Shown here: positions 37,253 to 47,900 of the stretch, one piece after another | How positions within the stretch are numbered: the stretch's first letter is position 1 | Layout: the number at the start of each line of letters is the position of its first letter | From: Leptospira sp. WS39.C2 | GTDB taxonomy: Bacteria > Spirochaetota > Leptospiria > Leptospirales > Leptospiraceae | Reading direction: 5' to 3' | Assembly: GCF_040833965.1 (NCBI RefSeq) | Contig: NZ_CP162142.1 | Location: forward strand, 930,001-994,000 | DNA: 64,000 nucleotides | The notes under the pieces: model-generated | Told to the model about the DNA's origin: nothing | The model's database searches: none | What the model saw: only the letters and a program-made list of their open reading frames with translations | Translations under genes and position numbers: made by a program

Positions 37253-38176
37253 ATGGACCAAGCAGCAAATCTTCGAAAGTTAACAGAAACTGGTACTGGA
37301 TTGAAACTCGTTCAACCCCAGGACGCTGCTAAGAAAACCAAAATCATCGCAGTGGCCTCTGGAAAGGGGGGAGTGGGGAAAAGTACAGTCTCTGTCAATT
37401 TAGCCATCTCCATCGCAAAAACTGGTCTTAAAGTTCTTATCTTTGATGGTGACTTAGGACTTGCCAATGTGAATGTCCTCCTTGGCATCATTCCGAAATA
37501 CAATTTATACCATGTGGTGAAAGGCCATAAGTCTTTAAAAGACATCGTAATTTCCACTCCAGAAGGTGTGGACATCATTGCAGGTGCCTCTGGGTATTCC
37601 CAACTTGCCAACCTCAACGAAACCCAAAGAAACAACCTCATCAAAGGTTTTGCGGAACTCGATCGTTATGATGTGATGATCATTGATACAGGGGCTGGGA
37701 TCTCGGCAAACGTCATTGGTCTTGTGATGCCAGCAGATGAAGTGGTGGTTGTCACAACACCAGAACCAACCTCCATTACAGACTCCTATGGTCTTATCAA
37801 ATCCATTGTTTCCCAATCCAAAGACAAAAATCTCAAAATCATTGTGAACCGAGTGCGTTCCGCCATTGAAGGGAAAAAAGTTGCCGACCGGGTGATTGAT
37901 ATCTCAGGCCAATTTTTGGAAGTCCAAGTGGAAAACCTAGGGTTTATCTTCCAAGATGAAGAAGTAGAAAAATCCATTCGGGAACAAAAACCATTTATCA
38001 TTGGAGCTCCTCGTTCCAAAGCAGCGGCTTGCCTTACAAGAATCACACACACCCTCTTACAAACAGAAGGTGGTTTTGATGATGAAGAAGGTCTCACTGG
38101 ATTTTTTAAGAAGTTCTTTAGCTTTGTGGACTTCAAAGAAAAAGAAATGGAATCGAGAATGGAGGAAGACAATTAA
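37253..38176 (+). CDS. flhG: MinD-like ATPase FlhG (FleN/YlxH)
   Basis: It is the partner of FlhF and limits flagellar number, also activating FlhF GTPase. The deviant Walker [15 protein letters not shown] is at 35-47, the N-terminal DQAANLRKL helix matches the FlhF-activating motif, and Walker B-like MIIDTGAGI follows. AGGGG lies 5 bases before the ATG. The next gene starts directly after the stop. Confidence 0.95.
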   Translation: MDQAANLRKLTETGTGLKLVQPQDAAKKTKIIAVASGKGGVGKSTVSVNLAISIAKTGLKVLIFDGDLGLANVNVLLGIIPKYNLYHVVKGHKSLKDIVISTPEGVDIIAGASGYSQLANLNETQRNNLIKGFAELDRYDVMIIDTGAGISANVIGLVMPADEVVVVTTPEPTSITDSYGLIKSIVSQSKDKNLKIIVNRVRSAIEGKKVADRVIDISGQFLEVQVENLGFIFQDEEVEKSIREQKPFIIGAPRSKAAACLTRITHTLLQTEGGFDDEEGLTGFFKKFFSFVDFKEKEMESRMEEDN

Positions 38177-38650
38177 GTGTTAATCGGATTTGTACTGGGA
38201 TTTGCAATCCTTGGGGCTATCATTAGCTCCGTTTGTGGGTTTTTAGTGGGAAATCGAATCGGTTATATCTTCTTTGTTTCTCTGATTTCTACGTTTGCCT
38301 TTGGTGGACTTGGGTTTGGTATTTTTAGTGTCTTACAAAAGAAAGTCCCTGAATTTTTAGAGTTTTTATCTACCTTTTCGATTGGTGGTTTTGGGGGCGG
38401 AGAACATGCAGATGACTTCGACCACGACCATGCAGGGATGGAACCTTCTTCTGCTATGGGAACCTCATCCGATGACTTTGGTGTGCAAGCTGGTGGGGAT
38501 CAGGCAATGGATGCCAAACTCGCGATGGCAAAATCAGGAAAGTTTGGAGACCATATCATTGTGGATAAAATTGCGATCAAAAACGAGCCAAAACTCATGG
38601 CTGAGGCGATTCGAACCATGATGGCTAAGGATGACCCACAAGAGGGTTGA
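38177..38650 (+). CDS. Membrane protein of the flhF operon, unknown
   Basis: The GTG start directly follows the flhG stop, so translation is coupled. Two hydrophobic segments (2-24 and 32-55) are followed by a Gly/Phe-rich bridge, a His/Asp-rich stretch (HADDFDHDHAG) that could bind metal, and a polar C-terminal domain. No family recognised. Its constant neighbours suggest a role in flagellar placement or export at the membrane, but that is inference. Confidence 0.65.
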   Translation: MLIGFVLGFAILGAIISSVCGFLVGNRIGYIFFVSLISTFAFGGLGFGIFSVLQKKVPEFLEFLSTFSIGGFGGGEHADDFDHDHAGMEPSSAMGTSSDDFGVQAGGDQAMDAKLAMAKSGKFGDHIIVDKIAIKNEPKLMAEAIRTMMAKDDPQEG

Positions 38651-38698
38651 AAAATTACTGTTTTTAGAGGACATAAGAAAAAATCCTCTTGTAATTTT
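38651..38698 (+). promoter_or_regulatory. Structured intergenic element upstream of fliA
   Basis: An outer perfect 8-bp pairing (AAAATTAC at 38651-38658 with GTAATTTT at 38691-38698) encloses an inner 6-bp pairing (AGAGGA at 38666-38671 with TCCTCT at 38684-38689). A T-rich stretch follows. It may be an attenuator or partial terminator between the membrane protein gene and fliA. An AT-rich TTTATAAA lies further down and could be a -10 region for fliA. Confidence 0.4.
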
Positions 38699-38747
38699 CA
38701 TTTCTTTACGATTTATAAAGTAAAGAGATCCCGTACCCTGGTTCCCA

Positions 38748-39548
38748 ATGTCAAGATTGCTAGACAAATACAATCAGTTTGATGAGACAGATCTTTGGAA
38801 ACAATACCGTGTCAAAAAAGACGCGGAAATCCGAAGTTACCTTGTTGAAAAATATTCACCTCTCGTCAAACACGTGGCTGGGCGGATTGCGATCGGAATG
38901 CCACAAAATGTGGAATTCGAAGACCTCGTCAGTTATGGCGTCTTTGGTCTGTTAGATGCGATTGAGAAGTTTGACCCTTCTCGCGAAATCAAATTCAAAA
39001 CCTATGCAATGACCCGTATCCGTGGGTCCATTTTTGACGAACTTAGAAGTGTGGATTGGATCCCTCGTTCCATCCGCCAAAAAGCAAAACAACTCGAAAA
39101 CATCATTGCCATGCTCGAAAACAAAGAGGGCAAAAAAGTCGATGATGAAGAGATCGCCAAAGAACTCGGTGTCTCTATGGAAGAGTACAACTCTCTCCTT
39201 GCAAAACTATCTGGTACATCCCTTGTTTCTTTGAATGATATTTGGTTTCTCGGAGATGAGAACGATGAAGTTTCCTTTATGGAAACATTAGAGTCTCCGA
39301 TGAATATGAACCCTGACAATATCATCGAAAAAGAAGAAATCAAAAACGTCATTGTAGAAGCCATCCAATCCCTTCCTGAAAAAGAGAAAAAGGTCATCGT
39401 ATTATATTACTACGAAGATCTAACTTTAAAGGAGATTGGAGAAGTGTTAGAAGTCACTGAGTCTAGAATCTCTCAGCTCCACACCAAAGCCGTAGCAAGA
39501 CTTCGTAGTAAACTTTCTAAAGTCAAATCAGCGATCCAAAAAAGGTAA
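38748..39548 (+). CDS. fliA: RNA polymerase sigma factor for flagellar genes, FliA/WhiG (sigma-28)
   Basis: It directs transcription of late flagellar and chemotaxis genes. Region 2 is seen as [34 protein letters not shown] and [26 protein letters not shown], the last typical of FliA/WhiG. Region 3 is [16 protein letters not shown]; region 4 carries [26 protein letters not shown] and [11 protein letters not shown]. Length 266 is normal. No clear ribosome site is seen. No flgM is visible here. Confidence 0.95.
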   Translation: MSRLLDKYNQFDETDLWKQYRVKKDAEIRSYLVEKYSPLVKHVAGRIAIGMPQNVEFEDLVSYGVFGLLDAIEKFDPSREIKFKTYAMTRIRGSIFDELRSVDWIPRSIRQKAKQLENIIAMLENKEGKKVDDEEIAKELGVSMEEYNSLLAKLSGTSLVSLNDIWFLGDENDEVSFMETLESPMNMNPDNIIEKEEIKNVIVEAIQSLPEKEKKVIVLYYYEDLTLKEIGEVLEVTESRISQLHTKAVARLRSKLSKVKSAIQKR

Positions 39549-39554
39549 TAGAAG

Positions 39555-41546
39555 ATGTCTCTCACGGAATTTCTTACAGAGGAACTGAAAGAGTTCGATC
39601 GTAAGGAAAAAGAACAAGTGGAAGTCATTGCCGATACCATCGAAGAGTGTCTGGCAATTGCCTCCAGTCACCTTGGTCGCAAAGTTCACGAAATTGATTA
39701 TACGGTTTTAAAACGCGGAAAAAAATCCCTGTTTTTTTCGGAACCTTATCATATCCGCGCCTCCGTCATCCCAGATGATATGCTCCTTGATGAACTCAGT
39801 TTATTGGATGAGCACCTAACGGGCGGAAGTGGAAAATTAGTCTCCAAAGAATTAAAAGAACTCGTTACACCGAAAAACAAAGACGGCCGTGTGGTTGTGA
39901 AAATTTACAGAACAGGTGTTTTTTTGACAGTGTATCCACCTTCAGGCGAAGGCCTAGAGATGGCGATGGCGGATGTTTCTAAAAAACTTTCGTTTCGTGG
40001 TGTGGCAGGTGTCGACCAAAACCTCATCAATAAAATCCTCAAAGAAAAAAAGGGTGAACCAGTTCTCATCTCCAACCAAAAACCAAAAGCTGGAAACGAC
40101 TCTAGTTGTAACGTGGAGATTGCACAAGAGAATATGCGTGCCTTTGTTACAGTGTTCCCAGCAAGGCCTGGTGGCCGTGATTTAGAAGTTTCTGATATCG
40201 TTGCTGCTCTCAAAGGAATGGGTGTTGCCCATGGCCTAAAAGAGGAAGAGATCAGAAAATATTTGGATGAAGAAGTTCATAACAAACCATTCATCGGGGC
40301 AGAAGGTGATTTCCCTGTGAATGGGAAAAATGCTGAAATCAAATACTACGTCCGCACAGAAAAGAAAATCAATTTCAAAGAAGACCAATCAGGTCGCGTG
40401 GACTACAAAGATTTGGATATGATCGAAAACGTTGTCGTAGGACAATTGTTAGCCGAAAAGATTCCTGCAGAAAAAGGAAAGTTTGGACGCAATTTATTTG
40501 GAATGGTATTACCTGCCAAAGATGGTTTGGACACAGAACTCAAACAAGGGAAAGGAACCATTCTTTCCGAAGACAAAATGCGTCTCACCGCCGAAGTCAA
40601 CGGACAAGTGTTATATGCAGCTGGTCGCCTCTCTGTGGAAACAGTTTACCGTATCAATGGGGATGTCGGAGTTCGTACAGGAAATGTTACCTTTCTTGGG
40701 TCCATCATCATCACAGGAAACGTCGAAGATAATTATTCGGTCAAAGCTGCAGGAAATATCGAAATTTATGGAACGGTCCAAAAGGCAATTGTCGAAGCAG
40801 ACGGGGACATCATTGTGCGCCAAGGAGTCACCGGACGCGAAGAGGCACGGATTGAATCCACTGGTGGGAATATTGTTGCCAAGTTCATCCAGAACGCCAC
40901 TTGCATCACAGAAAAAGACATCATTGTCCAAGAAGGAATTTTACATTCCCATCTTATGGCTGGGGGAAAAATTTCCTGTAAGGGAAAACGGGGGCAAATT
41001 GTGGGGGGAACAATCCAAGCGGCCCAACTCATTTCCGCCAAAATCATTGGTTCCCAAGCAAACCCGCAAACCGATCTCATCGTAGGAAACAATCCTAAGA
41101 TCTTAAAACAAATCAGTGAGTTTGAAGAGAAGAAAAAAGAAAACCAAGACAAACTCGACCAACTCACAAAAACCATGCGCACCCTCAAAGCAAGAAAAGA
41201 AGCCGACCCTGCGAGTTTTACCGCCGAACAGGATGCCCATTTGCAAAAACTGGAAGCGGGTACGAAAAAACTCGAAAAACGAATCGCTGAAGCAAGCAAA
41301 GATATCCAAACCCTTACGGAATATATGGACGAACAGGCCGCAAGTGGTCGAATTTCGGTCGAAAAAACCATTTTCCCAGGTGTGACTATCCGGATCCGGA
41401 ATGCCGATTTCAAACTACGCCACGAAACGAAAGCAAAGACCTTCTACGAGGAAGAGTCTCAAGTGCGGAGTATGCCTTACGAAGATCCGGACGAGACGAA
41501 AAATGACTGGAGAAAAAAGAGAGGGCGTGGTAAGTCTAAGAACTAG
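39555..41546 (+). CDS. DUF342/FapA family protein with N-terminal Jag-like domain
   Basis: The N-terminus (about 18-70) resembles the Jag_N domain ([21 protein letters not shown]). A large beta-helical FapA (flagellar assembly protein A) region fills about 190-500, with repeats such as [21 protein letters not shown] and [21 protein letters not shown] coiled coil (about 515-600) and a basic tail end the protein. It starts 6 bases after fliA. Such proteins occur in the same operon in other spirochetes; FapA is linked to polar flagellar assembly. Cytoplasmic; the molecular role is unclear. Confidence 0.85.
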   Translation: MSLTEFLTEELKEFDRKEKEQVEVIADTIEECLAIASSHLGRKVHEIDYTVLKRGKKSLFFSEPYHIRASVIPDDMLLDELSLLDEHLTGGSGKLVSKELKELVTPKNKDGRVVVKIYRTGVFLTVYPPSGEGLEMAMADVSKKLSFRGVAGVDQNLINKILKEKKGEPVLISNQKPKAGNDSSCNVEIAQENMRAFVTVFPARPGGRDLEVSDIVAALKGMGVAHGLKEEEIRKYLDEEVHNKPFIGAEGDFPVNGKNAEIKYYVRTEKKINFKEDQSGRVDYKDLDMIENVVVGQLLAEKIPAEKGKFGRNLFGMVLPAKDGLDTELKQGKGTILSEDKMRLTAEVNGQVLYAAGRLSVETVYRINGDVGVRTGNVTFLGSIIITGNVEDNYSVKAAGNIEIYGTVQKAIVEADGDIIVRQGVTGREEARIESTGGNIVAKFIQNATCITEKDIIVQEGILHSHLMAGGKISCKGKRGQIVGGTIQAAQLISAKIIGSQANPQTDLIVGNNPKILKQISEFEEKKKENQDKLDQLTKTMRTLKARKEADPASFTAEQDAHLQKLEAGTKKLEKRIAEASKDIQTLTEYMDEQAASGRISVEKTIFPGVTIRIRNADFKLRHETKAKTFYEEESQVRSMPYEDPDETKNDWRKKRGRGKSKN

Positions 41547-41558
41547 GAGGGTTGCCAG

Positions 41559-41849
41559 ATGATACTCAACGAAAATTTTGCCAGTATCGCCCACCACTAC
41601 GATTTTGCACGTAGGGCTCAGGCTGAAAATCCCTTCACCCACCAAAACCAGGTGGTAGAATTGCAAAAGGTGGTGATCCAAACACAAAACCGTGCCCAAA
41701 CGGTCCCTGAAGCTAAGTCAGGTTACCAGGGTTCGGCGGCGAAACCGAAACAAGACAAAGAAAATTCGGTGTTTGCTTATTCTAAAGAGGGGATTATCTA
41801 CAATCGTCCCAATTTGGAACGTGGGTCTCGTTTTGATTCTAAAGCTTAA
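41559..41849 (+). CDS. Small polar protein of the flagellar operon
   Basis: It encodes 96 residues, rich in Gln, Asn and Lys, with no hydrophobic segment and no family I know. A perfect AGGAGG lies 9 bases before the ATG and the gene fits between FapA and the next operon member, so it is likely real. The C-terminal third (FAYSKEGIIYNRPNLERG) looks the most conserved-like. Function unknown. Confidence 0.6.
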   Translation: MILNENFASIAHHYDFARRAQAENPFTHQNQVVELQKVVIQTQNRAQTVPEAKSGYQGSAAKPKQDKENSVFAYSKEGIIYNRPNLERGSRFDSKA

Positions 41850-41894
41850 TTTTTTCTATGGAATGTTGTTGGAAATGTTCTTTAGGAGAAACGT

Positions 41895-42770
41895 ATGGAG
41901 CTTTTTTCTCTCGTACTCGTCAATTTATTATTCTGTGGGATGATGTATGTTTTCATCTCAGCAAAAGTCCAAAAATCCGTCAGCGAATACTATGATAAAA
42001 AATTAAACCGAGCCATCGACATGGCTACGGCGGAAACCATACGTGAGTTAGATGCTACGGTGAGTATCATTGAATCTAAGATGGTAGCTCTTAGAACCAT
42101 GATGGAAAAAGGTGAGGCATTGGTAAAAGAATTCAAACACTACCAAACTTCTGGTTTGTCCATGAAATCAGAGTTAGTTCCCCCACCTGTCGAAAAAGAA
42201 GAACCAATCCTTGATACCAAAGAACAAAGGACAGGCATTGGTAAAATTTACCAAGCAAATCAAATCCCAGTCACAATCGAAGAAGCTGAAACAACGGAAG
42301 GGGCTGTGAACCAAGCATTTGGGAAACTAGGCAAAGCTGTGAAAGGAATGTTTGGAATGGAGTCATTAAGTGAACCTTCCAAAGAAGCTATGGAAAATTT
42401 AGAAGTCCCCACATTCCAACCTAAGATGAATTATACGGTTGGAGGAAATCCATTCACAGAAGAAAAACCAACGGAAACAATTCGTAATGAAATCACTGAA
42501 GGTCAGAAAAAAAGAGAATTCTTAAATGAGGTCTCGAAAGCAAACGACCCAGCTTTTGCATCATACCAACGGATGAATTTAGACAAGGTGGAATTTTCAA
42601 TCGAATCAGCTTTGGAAGAGTTACCAGCTTCTGCGACTAAAATTGACAAAGTGGTTCATCTCATCAAAAAGGGATACAAACACGATGAAATCTCCGAAGC
42701 AATGAATATTGGAATCCATGAAATTCATTTGATTGAAACGATTCGACTTGATCGATCTAGAAGAATCTAA
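41895..42770 (+). CDS. Membrane-anchored coiled-coil protein with C-terminal helix-turn-helix-like segment
   Basis: One N-terminal helix (3-22) anchors the protein. A coiled coil (about 28-85) and a polar, probably flexible middle follow. The last 45 residues (DKVVHLIKKGYKHDEISEAMNIGIHEI) look like the small HTH-like end found in DUF2802/DUF6115 proteins of flagellar and chemotaxis clusters in other phyla. AGGAGA stands 7 bases before the ATG. A role in flagellar assembly or localisation is inferred from position only. Confidence 0.65.
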   Translation: MELFSLVLVNLLFCGMMYVFISAKVQKSVSEYYDKKLNRAIDMATAETIRELDATVSIIESKMVALRTMMEKGEALVKEFKHYQTSGLSMKSELVPPPVEKEEPILDTKEQRTGIGKIYQANQIPVTIEEAETTEGAVNQAFGKLGKAVKGMFGMESLSEPSKEAMENLEVPTFQPKMNYTVGGNPFTEEKPTETIRNEITEGQKKREFLNEVSKANDPAFASYQRMNLDKVEFSIESALEELPASATKIDKVVHLIKKGYKHDEISEAMNIGIHEIHLIETIRLDRSRRI

Positions 42771-42782
42771 AAATATGTTTCC

Positions 42783-43067
42783 ATGTCTTCGTTCCCGGTT
42801 CTCAATGTAGGATTCTCTAACGTTGTTTTTGTTTCCAAGATTCTGACCATTTTACTGGCAGATTCAGCGGGAGCCAAACGACTCCGAACCGAAGCGAAGT
42901 CAGAGAACCGGCTCATTGACGCCACTTGTGGTCGTAAAACCAGGTCCGTTCTTGTATTAGAATCCGGTCATATTCTTTTATCTGCCATTCGCCCTGAGAG
43001 TTTGTCCAAACGTTTGGAGACTGGTGACAACCATATTGGAGAAGGGGAAGAGGAGGCGGAAGATTGA
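42783..43067 (+). CDS. remA: RemA/DUF370 family regulator
   Basis: It matches the family of Bacillus RemA, a DNA-binding activator of extracellular-matrix genes. The pattern is clear: [14 protein letters not shown] near the start, [30 protein letters not shown] and [12 protein letters not shown]. The basic GRKTR is the segment required for DNA binding in Bacillus. Length 94 fits. gmk follows with a TTGA overlap, the same gene order as in Firmicutes. Its position behind flagellar genes is notable; the target genes here are unknown. Confidence 0.88.
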   Translation: MSSFPVLNVGFSNVVFVSKILTILLADSAGAKRLRTEAKSENRLIDATCGRKTRSVLVLESGHILLSAIRPESLSKRLETGDNHIGEGEEEAED

Positions 43068-43633
43068 AAGCAGTTCCGAATCTCTATATCATTTCATCTG
43101 TAGCGGGAGGTGGGAAATCAACCATCATCCAAGCCCTACTCAAAGAAAACCCCGAGTTTTATTTTTCCATCTCATGCACCACTAGAGCTCCTAGACCAGG
43201 CGATGAAGAAGGAAAAACATATTATTTTTTAACCATACCTGAATTCCAAAAAAAAATAGCGGATGGCGATTTTTATGAATGGGCTGAGGTCCATGGTAAT
43301 TTTTATGGAACACCAAAAGCTCCCATATTAGATGCAATCAAGGAACACCGAGTGGCCCTTATGGATTTGGATGTACAAGGTGCTAAATCAGTGAAAGAGT
43401 TAAGGCCTGAATCTGTGACCATTTTCATTGAACCCCCAAGCCGTGAGATTTGGATCGAACGCCTCATTAGGCGAGGAACCGATTCCCAAACGAGCATTGA
43501 AAAACGGATAGAAAATGGGATTCATGAATTAGATGAAGCGCCTAGTTTTGATTATGTGGTTGTGAATGATAAATTAGAAGATGCCATCACAGAAGTGAAG
43601 GCCATTCTTTGTGGAACAAAATCGAAACTATAG
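43064..43633 (+). CDS. gmk: Guanylate kinase
   Basis: It converts GMP to GDP with ATP. The TTG start overlaps the remA stop, with GGAGG 7 bases upstream. The GMP-binding segment [22 protein letters not shown] (here [14 protein letters not shown]) and the lid RLIRRGTDS are present. The P-loop reads [10 protein letters not shown], so the first Gly of the usual GxxxxGKS is Ser. Length 189 is typical. This ends the flhF operon. Confidence 0.95.
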   Translation: MKAVPNLYIISSVAGGGKSTIIQALLKENPEFYFSISCTTRAPRPGDEEGKTYYFLTIPEFQKKIADGDFYEWAEVHGNFYGTPKAPILDAIKEHRVALMDLDVQGAKSVKELRPESVTIFIEPPSREIWIERLIRRGTDSQTSIEKRIENGIHELDEAPSFDYVVVNDKLEDAITEVKAILCGTKSKL

Positions 43634-43672
43634 GTAAAATAACACGAACTAAAAAGTTATCTAAATTTTGAC

Positions 43673-44323
43673 TTAAGGTTCGTCGTTTTCCTCATCAATA
43701 CTTTTTCCATAGTTTGGTACATTTTTAGCACCTGCATCGAGCCATTTATTGGAAATAACAGATCGCCTTTCTGCTGGGAATAAAGTGAGTAGGTATGTGG
43801 TGATGGTTTGCCTACCGTCTTCCTCTGCATCCCGGTCCATTTGTTCAAACACTTCGATAATATCATAATCAGGCCAATTGATGAGCATATCTCTTGCCGA
43901 TTCTGGTGGCATGTTTGCTACTTTGTTTGCGAGGACTTTTACTTTTTCAGCACGGGCATTGTCTTTTCTTGCTTTCTCCGCTATTTCTTTTTCTTTTCGC
44001 TGGATGCCCTCTTTGAGTTCTTCAAGACGTTCTTTGTCTGCATTGAGAGATGATGATTTTTCTTCTAACTCACGTTTCATTTGTTCGAGTTCTTCTCGGT
44101 CAGCAATGAGGCGTTCTTTTGCTTTTTCCATTTCTAACTTTTCTAACTCAGTAGGTGAGAGCAAGTCTTGGTTCACAAGTCCCGCTTGTTTTTTGAGAAA
44201 GGGTAGGTAATCTTCGGCGTTGATCACTTGGAAGTAATCAAAAACAAAAAATCCAATCGCTATCAGAAAAAAAATAAGTACTATTAAAAAGAAGGATCTT
44301 GTGTTGTCCGTTACACTTGCCAT
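43673..44323 (-). CDS. flbB: Periplasmic flagellar protein FlbB (MotE-like)
   Basis: The protein has a single N-terminal membrane helix (about 10-30), a long charged coiled coil (70-130) and a C-terminal MgtE_N/MotE-like domain (KVANMPPESARDMLINWPD, then LLTLFPAERRSVIS). This architecture and the link to fliJ match FlbB, which in Borrelia is a base of the flagellar collar and organises stator recruitment. Its ATG overlaps the fliJ stop by one base. It converges on gmk with a 39-base gap. Confidence 0.85.
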   Translation of the reverse strand: MASVTDNTRSFFLIVLIFFLIAIGFFVFDYFQVINAEDYLPFLKKQAGLVNQDLLSPTELEKLEMEKAKERLIADREELEQMKRELEEKSSSLNADKERLEELKEGIQRKEKEIAEKARKDNARAEKVKVLANKVANMPPESARDMLINWPDYDIIEVFEQMDRDAEEDGRQTITTYLLTLFPAERRSVISNKWLDAGAKNVPNYGKSIDEENDEP

Positions 44324-44922
44324 TATGATTTGCCTTGTCCTAAGTAATATTTTTCATAAAAATCGCGGAGAGTTTTAAAGTCAGATGCGAGTTCATCTCC
44401 ACCATCTTCTCTATTCAAAATTTTGAATGTTCTTGGAATTTTTTTAGAAGCCTTGGGTCCATAAGTTTCAAATGAATCGAATAATGACTGTTTGTTTAAA
44501 TGAAAATTGAATTCCTCAACTTCCCTTCGTTCCAAACGATTTCTCTTTTTTTTCCATTCGAGGAACCGTTTATCTTTTAAAACTTCGATGACTTTTTTAT
44601 TCATCCGAGCAACCATCACATCTTTCCGAACCAAATTGACTTCTTCCGTTTGATTTGAGATCCTGTAGTCTAATTCTTCATTCCTACGGATAAGGCCTTT
44701 GATATATTGTTCAATGGACAAATAATCAGTTAAACTAGTTCCAACTTTGGCAGAAGAAAGTATGGCATCATAAGAAGATTCAATTTCCTTTACATTGTTT
44801 TCTTTTTCTGAAATCAAGGTATTGAGTTTGGAAACAACGAGGGACAAACGGCGGATTTCTTCCTCTTCTTTTAGGCCCCGCAGCTTTAAAACCGTTTCCA
44901 AACTAAAGCGAAATCGTTTCAC
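44323..44922 (-). CDS. fliJ: Flagellar export chaperone FliJ
   Basis: This is a coiled-coil component of the flagellar type III export apparatus that contacts the FliI ATPase and FlhA. The N-terminus MKRFRFSLETVLKLRGLKEEEE is the FliJ signature; the rest is a long helical hairpin with mixed charge. Length 199 is a little above the usual 150. FliI, normally directly upstream, is separated from it here by about 3.3 kb containing an opposite-strand sensor gene. Confidence 0.85.
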   Translation of the reverse strand: MKRFRFSLETVLKLRGLKEEEEIRRLSLVVSKLNTLISEKENNVKEIESSYDAILSSAKVGTSLTDYLSIEQYIKGLIRRNEELDYRISNQTEEVNLVRKDVMVARMNKKVIEVLKDKRFLEWKKKRNRLERREVEEFNFHLNKQSLFDSFETYGPKASKKIPRTFKILNREDGGDELASDFKTLRDFYEKYYLGQGKS

Positions 44923-44953
44923 AGCTGTCTATTTCTTCGGTTCTAAATAATTT

Positions 44954-47900
44954 TTGTACTCTTTTTTACTCGTATTTTTAAAAAAATACGTAAAACTTGG
45001 AATATTGTCCCATAAATACTTACATTTCATCCTATTCTTTTGGAGCCAAGTTTTAGGTCTTTTCTCCCCAGTTTTTGCTACCTCCCTTGATGAGTTAGTG
45101 CAAACCAGTGGTGGAACCCCCATCCATTTGGAGGGGGACTGGGAATTTTATCCCCGCGTATTTTTATCTGAGCCGGAACGAGAAAAAACAGAACCTGAGC
45201 ACCTAACCGTACCTGGGATTTGGAATTCCGTACTAGGTTCTGGGCAAGGTTATGGCACTTACCGCCTTGTTTTGACAAAACCAAACTATGTGGAAAAAGA
45301 CCAAGTATTTGGTATCAAAATTTTAGATGTGGCCACAGCTTCTCGAGTGTATTGGAATGGGAAACTTCTTGGCTCGTCTGGGTCGGTTGGCAAAACAAAA
45401 GAAACTTCTGATCCTTCTTATGAATTCCAGTTTTATCCCTTACCTTGGCAGGAAGGTCAGAACGAACTTTTCATTGAAATTTCCAATTTCCATCATTCCA
45501 AGGGAGGGATGTGGGAACCACCTTACTTTGGTGAGTGGAACAAATTGTATAAGGAAAGTGAAGCTGACCTTGCTTCATCGTTGTTCTTAGCTGGTTCTGT
45601 TTTTATCATTGCGTTATACCATTTCGGATTGTTTTACTTTCGGCGAACAGACAAAGGGAATTTATTGTTTGGATTTGCTGCTTTGCTCTTAGCACTTCGG
45701 ACTTTGTTTACTGGGGAAAGATTTGTATTCAATGAACTTTCTCCCATGATTACTTGGAATTTGTGTTTACGTATTGAATACTTTACGTTTTACATTTCCC
45801 CTTATTTGTTCTTTGCATTCTTTCGAGAGTTTTATCCAAAATATTATCCAAAATGGATGAATCGATTACTTCTTTTCCCAACACTTTTATTCATAAGTTT
45901 TTTGTTAGTTTTACCAACAGAAATTTATACAGAACTGAATAGTTATTACCAAATTGTTTTTTTGTTTGGGATATTGATGATTTTACAAGGAGTGTTCCGA
46001 GCTGCAATACGCAGAGAAGAAAGTGGATTATTGTTTTTGTTCGGAATTTGTACTGTGGCTATTGCAGCTTTCGTTGATTTATTAAACGCAAACCAAATTT
46101 TTTATTCCGTGGAAGCAATTCCGATAGGGATTTTTGTATTTATACTTGTCCAATCACTCACACTCTCTAGACGGTTTAGTCGTGCTTTTTCCGAAGTGGA
46201 AACATTATCAAAACGATTATTAGCTCTCGATAAACTAAAAGATGAGTTTTTAGCAAATACATCTCATGAATTAAAAACGCCACTCAACGGAATCATTGGT
46301 ATCGCCGAATCAATGTTTGACGGTATTGGTGGGAAACTCAACCAAGAACAAAGGCAAAATTTGGGAATGATTGTGAGTTCTGGAAAACGATTGTCTTCTC
46401 TTGTGGATGATATTTTGGATTTTTCTAAAATGAAAAACCGTGATTTGGATTTGGACTTAAAGGCGATTGACCTCCACCAAATATCTGACTTTGTTCTTGT
46501 GATCTCACGGCCATTGTATGTGACTAAAAATCTAACAGTCAGGAATAATGTACCCATTGATTTTCCACCGATCCTTGGTGATGAAGCAAGGCTCCAACAA
46601 ATCCTTTTTAATATAATAGGAAATGCGATTAAGTTCACAGAGAAAGGAAGGATTGAAGTCTCATGTGAAATTGTGGATAAAATGGCTGTTGTTTCCATCC
46701 GTGATACGGGAATCGGAATCCCAAAAGATAAATTTGGAGATATTTTCCGATCCTTTGAACAAGTGGATTCTTCCACCACACGTAAGTTTGGTGGGACAGG
46801 GCTTGGTCTTGCAATTTCCAAACGATTGGTTGAACTCCATGGTGGGAGTATTTGGGTAGATTCTACACCCGGGCAAGGGTCATTATTTTCTTTTTCTCTC
46901 CCTCTTGCAAGAGAAGGCGAAATTCCTATGGAAAAACCACAAATGAAAAAAGTCGATATGTGGTTTGGAGGAGATAATTTTGATTTTGAACCAATCGAAA
47001 ATACAGAAGAAGAATATGATGGAGAAAAACTAAAAGTCATTGTTGTGGATGATGAACCCATCAATCGACAAGTTTTAAAAAATCATTTAACACTCATTGG
47101 TTGTGATGTGAGTGAAGCTGCGAATGGTGTGGATGCAATTCGTTTGGTTCGGGATGAAGGTCCTTTTGAACTTATGGTACTTGATATCATGATGCCAGGA
47201 ATGAGTGGTTATGATGTATGTACAGTTTTACGAGAATCCTATTCTTTATACCAACTTCCTATTTTATTTTTAACGGCAAAAAACCAAATTGCTGATATCA
47301 TTGCTGCTTTGGAAGCAGGAGGGAATGATTATTTAGCAAAACCATTCGACAAACGTGAATTAATCTCTCGTGCCAAAAACTTAATTACTTTAAAAAAAGC
47401 CGTTGAAGAACAAAACAAATTCATCGCCATTCAAAACGAATTGGGTTTAGCAAGAAAACTCCAGTATTCCATTCTCCCTGAAGAAGCACCCAATGTTGTT
47501 GGGATCAAAACAGAATTTTATTATGAGCCAATGGACAGCATCGGTGGGGATTTTTTTGATTTTCATGCCATCTCAGAAACTGAGTTAGGTGTCCTCATTG
47601 CCGACGTATCAGGTCATGGAATCCCAGCGGCCCTTGTGTCTGCGATGTTAAAAATTGCATTTTCCACTCAGGTGCGACTTGCCAAAGAACCAGCCCAACT
47701 TTTAAACCAAATCAATGCAACTCTCCTTGGAAAAATGAAGGGAGCTTTTGTAACGGCTTCTTATATTTATATCAACTTGGAAACAAAAGAGATGGTGCAT
47801 GCACGTTGTGGACACCCTCCACTCATTCTCAACAGAAAAGGGGAATCCAAAGCAAGACTTAGTATGCCTCAAGGGAAACTCATCGGTTGGATCCCTGAGC

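Noticed and set aside
40483..41085. 200-codon frame inside FapA in another frame
   Set aside because: No start signal or motif; the overlapping FapA frame is clearly the conserved one.
40766..41413. 215-codon frame antisense to the FapA gene
   Set aside because: Ser/Phe/Ile-rich composition, no ribosome site and no motif; it mirrors a real gene with strong family evidence.
46264..47064. 266-codon frame antisense to the sensor kinase
   Set aside because: Low-complexity Ser-rich translation opposite conserved kinase motifs; a coding shadow.
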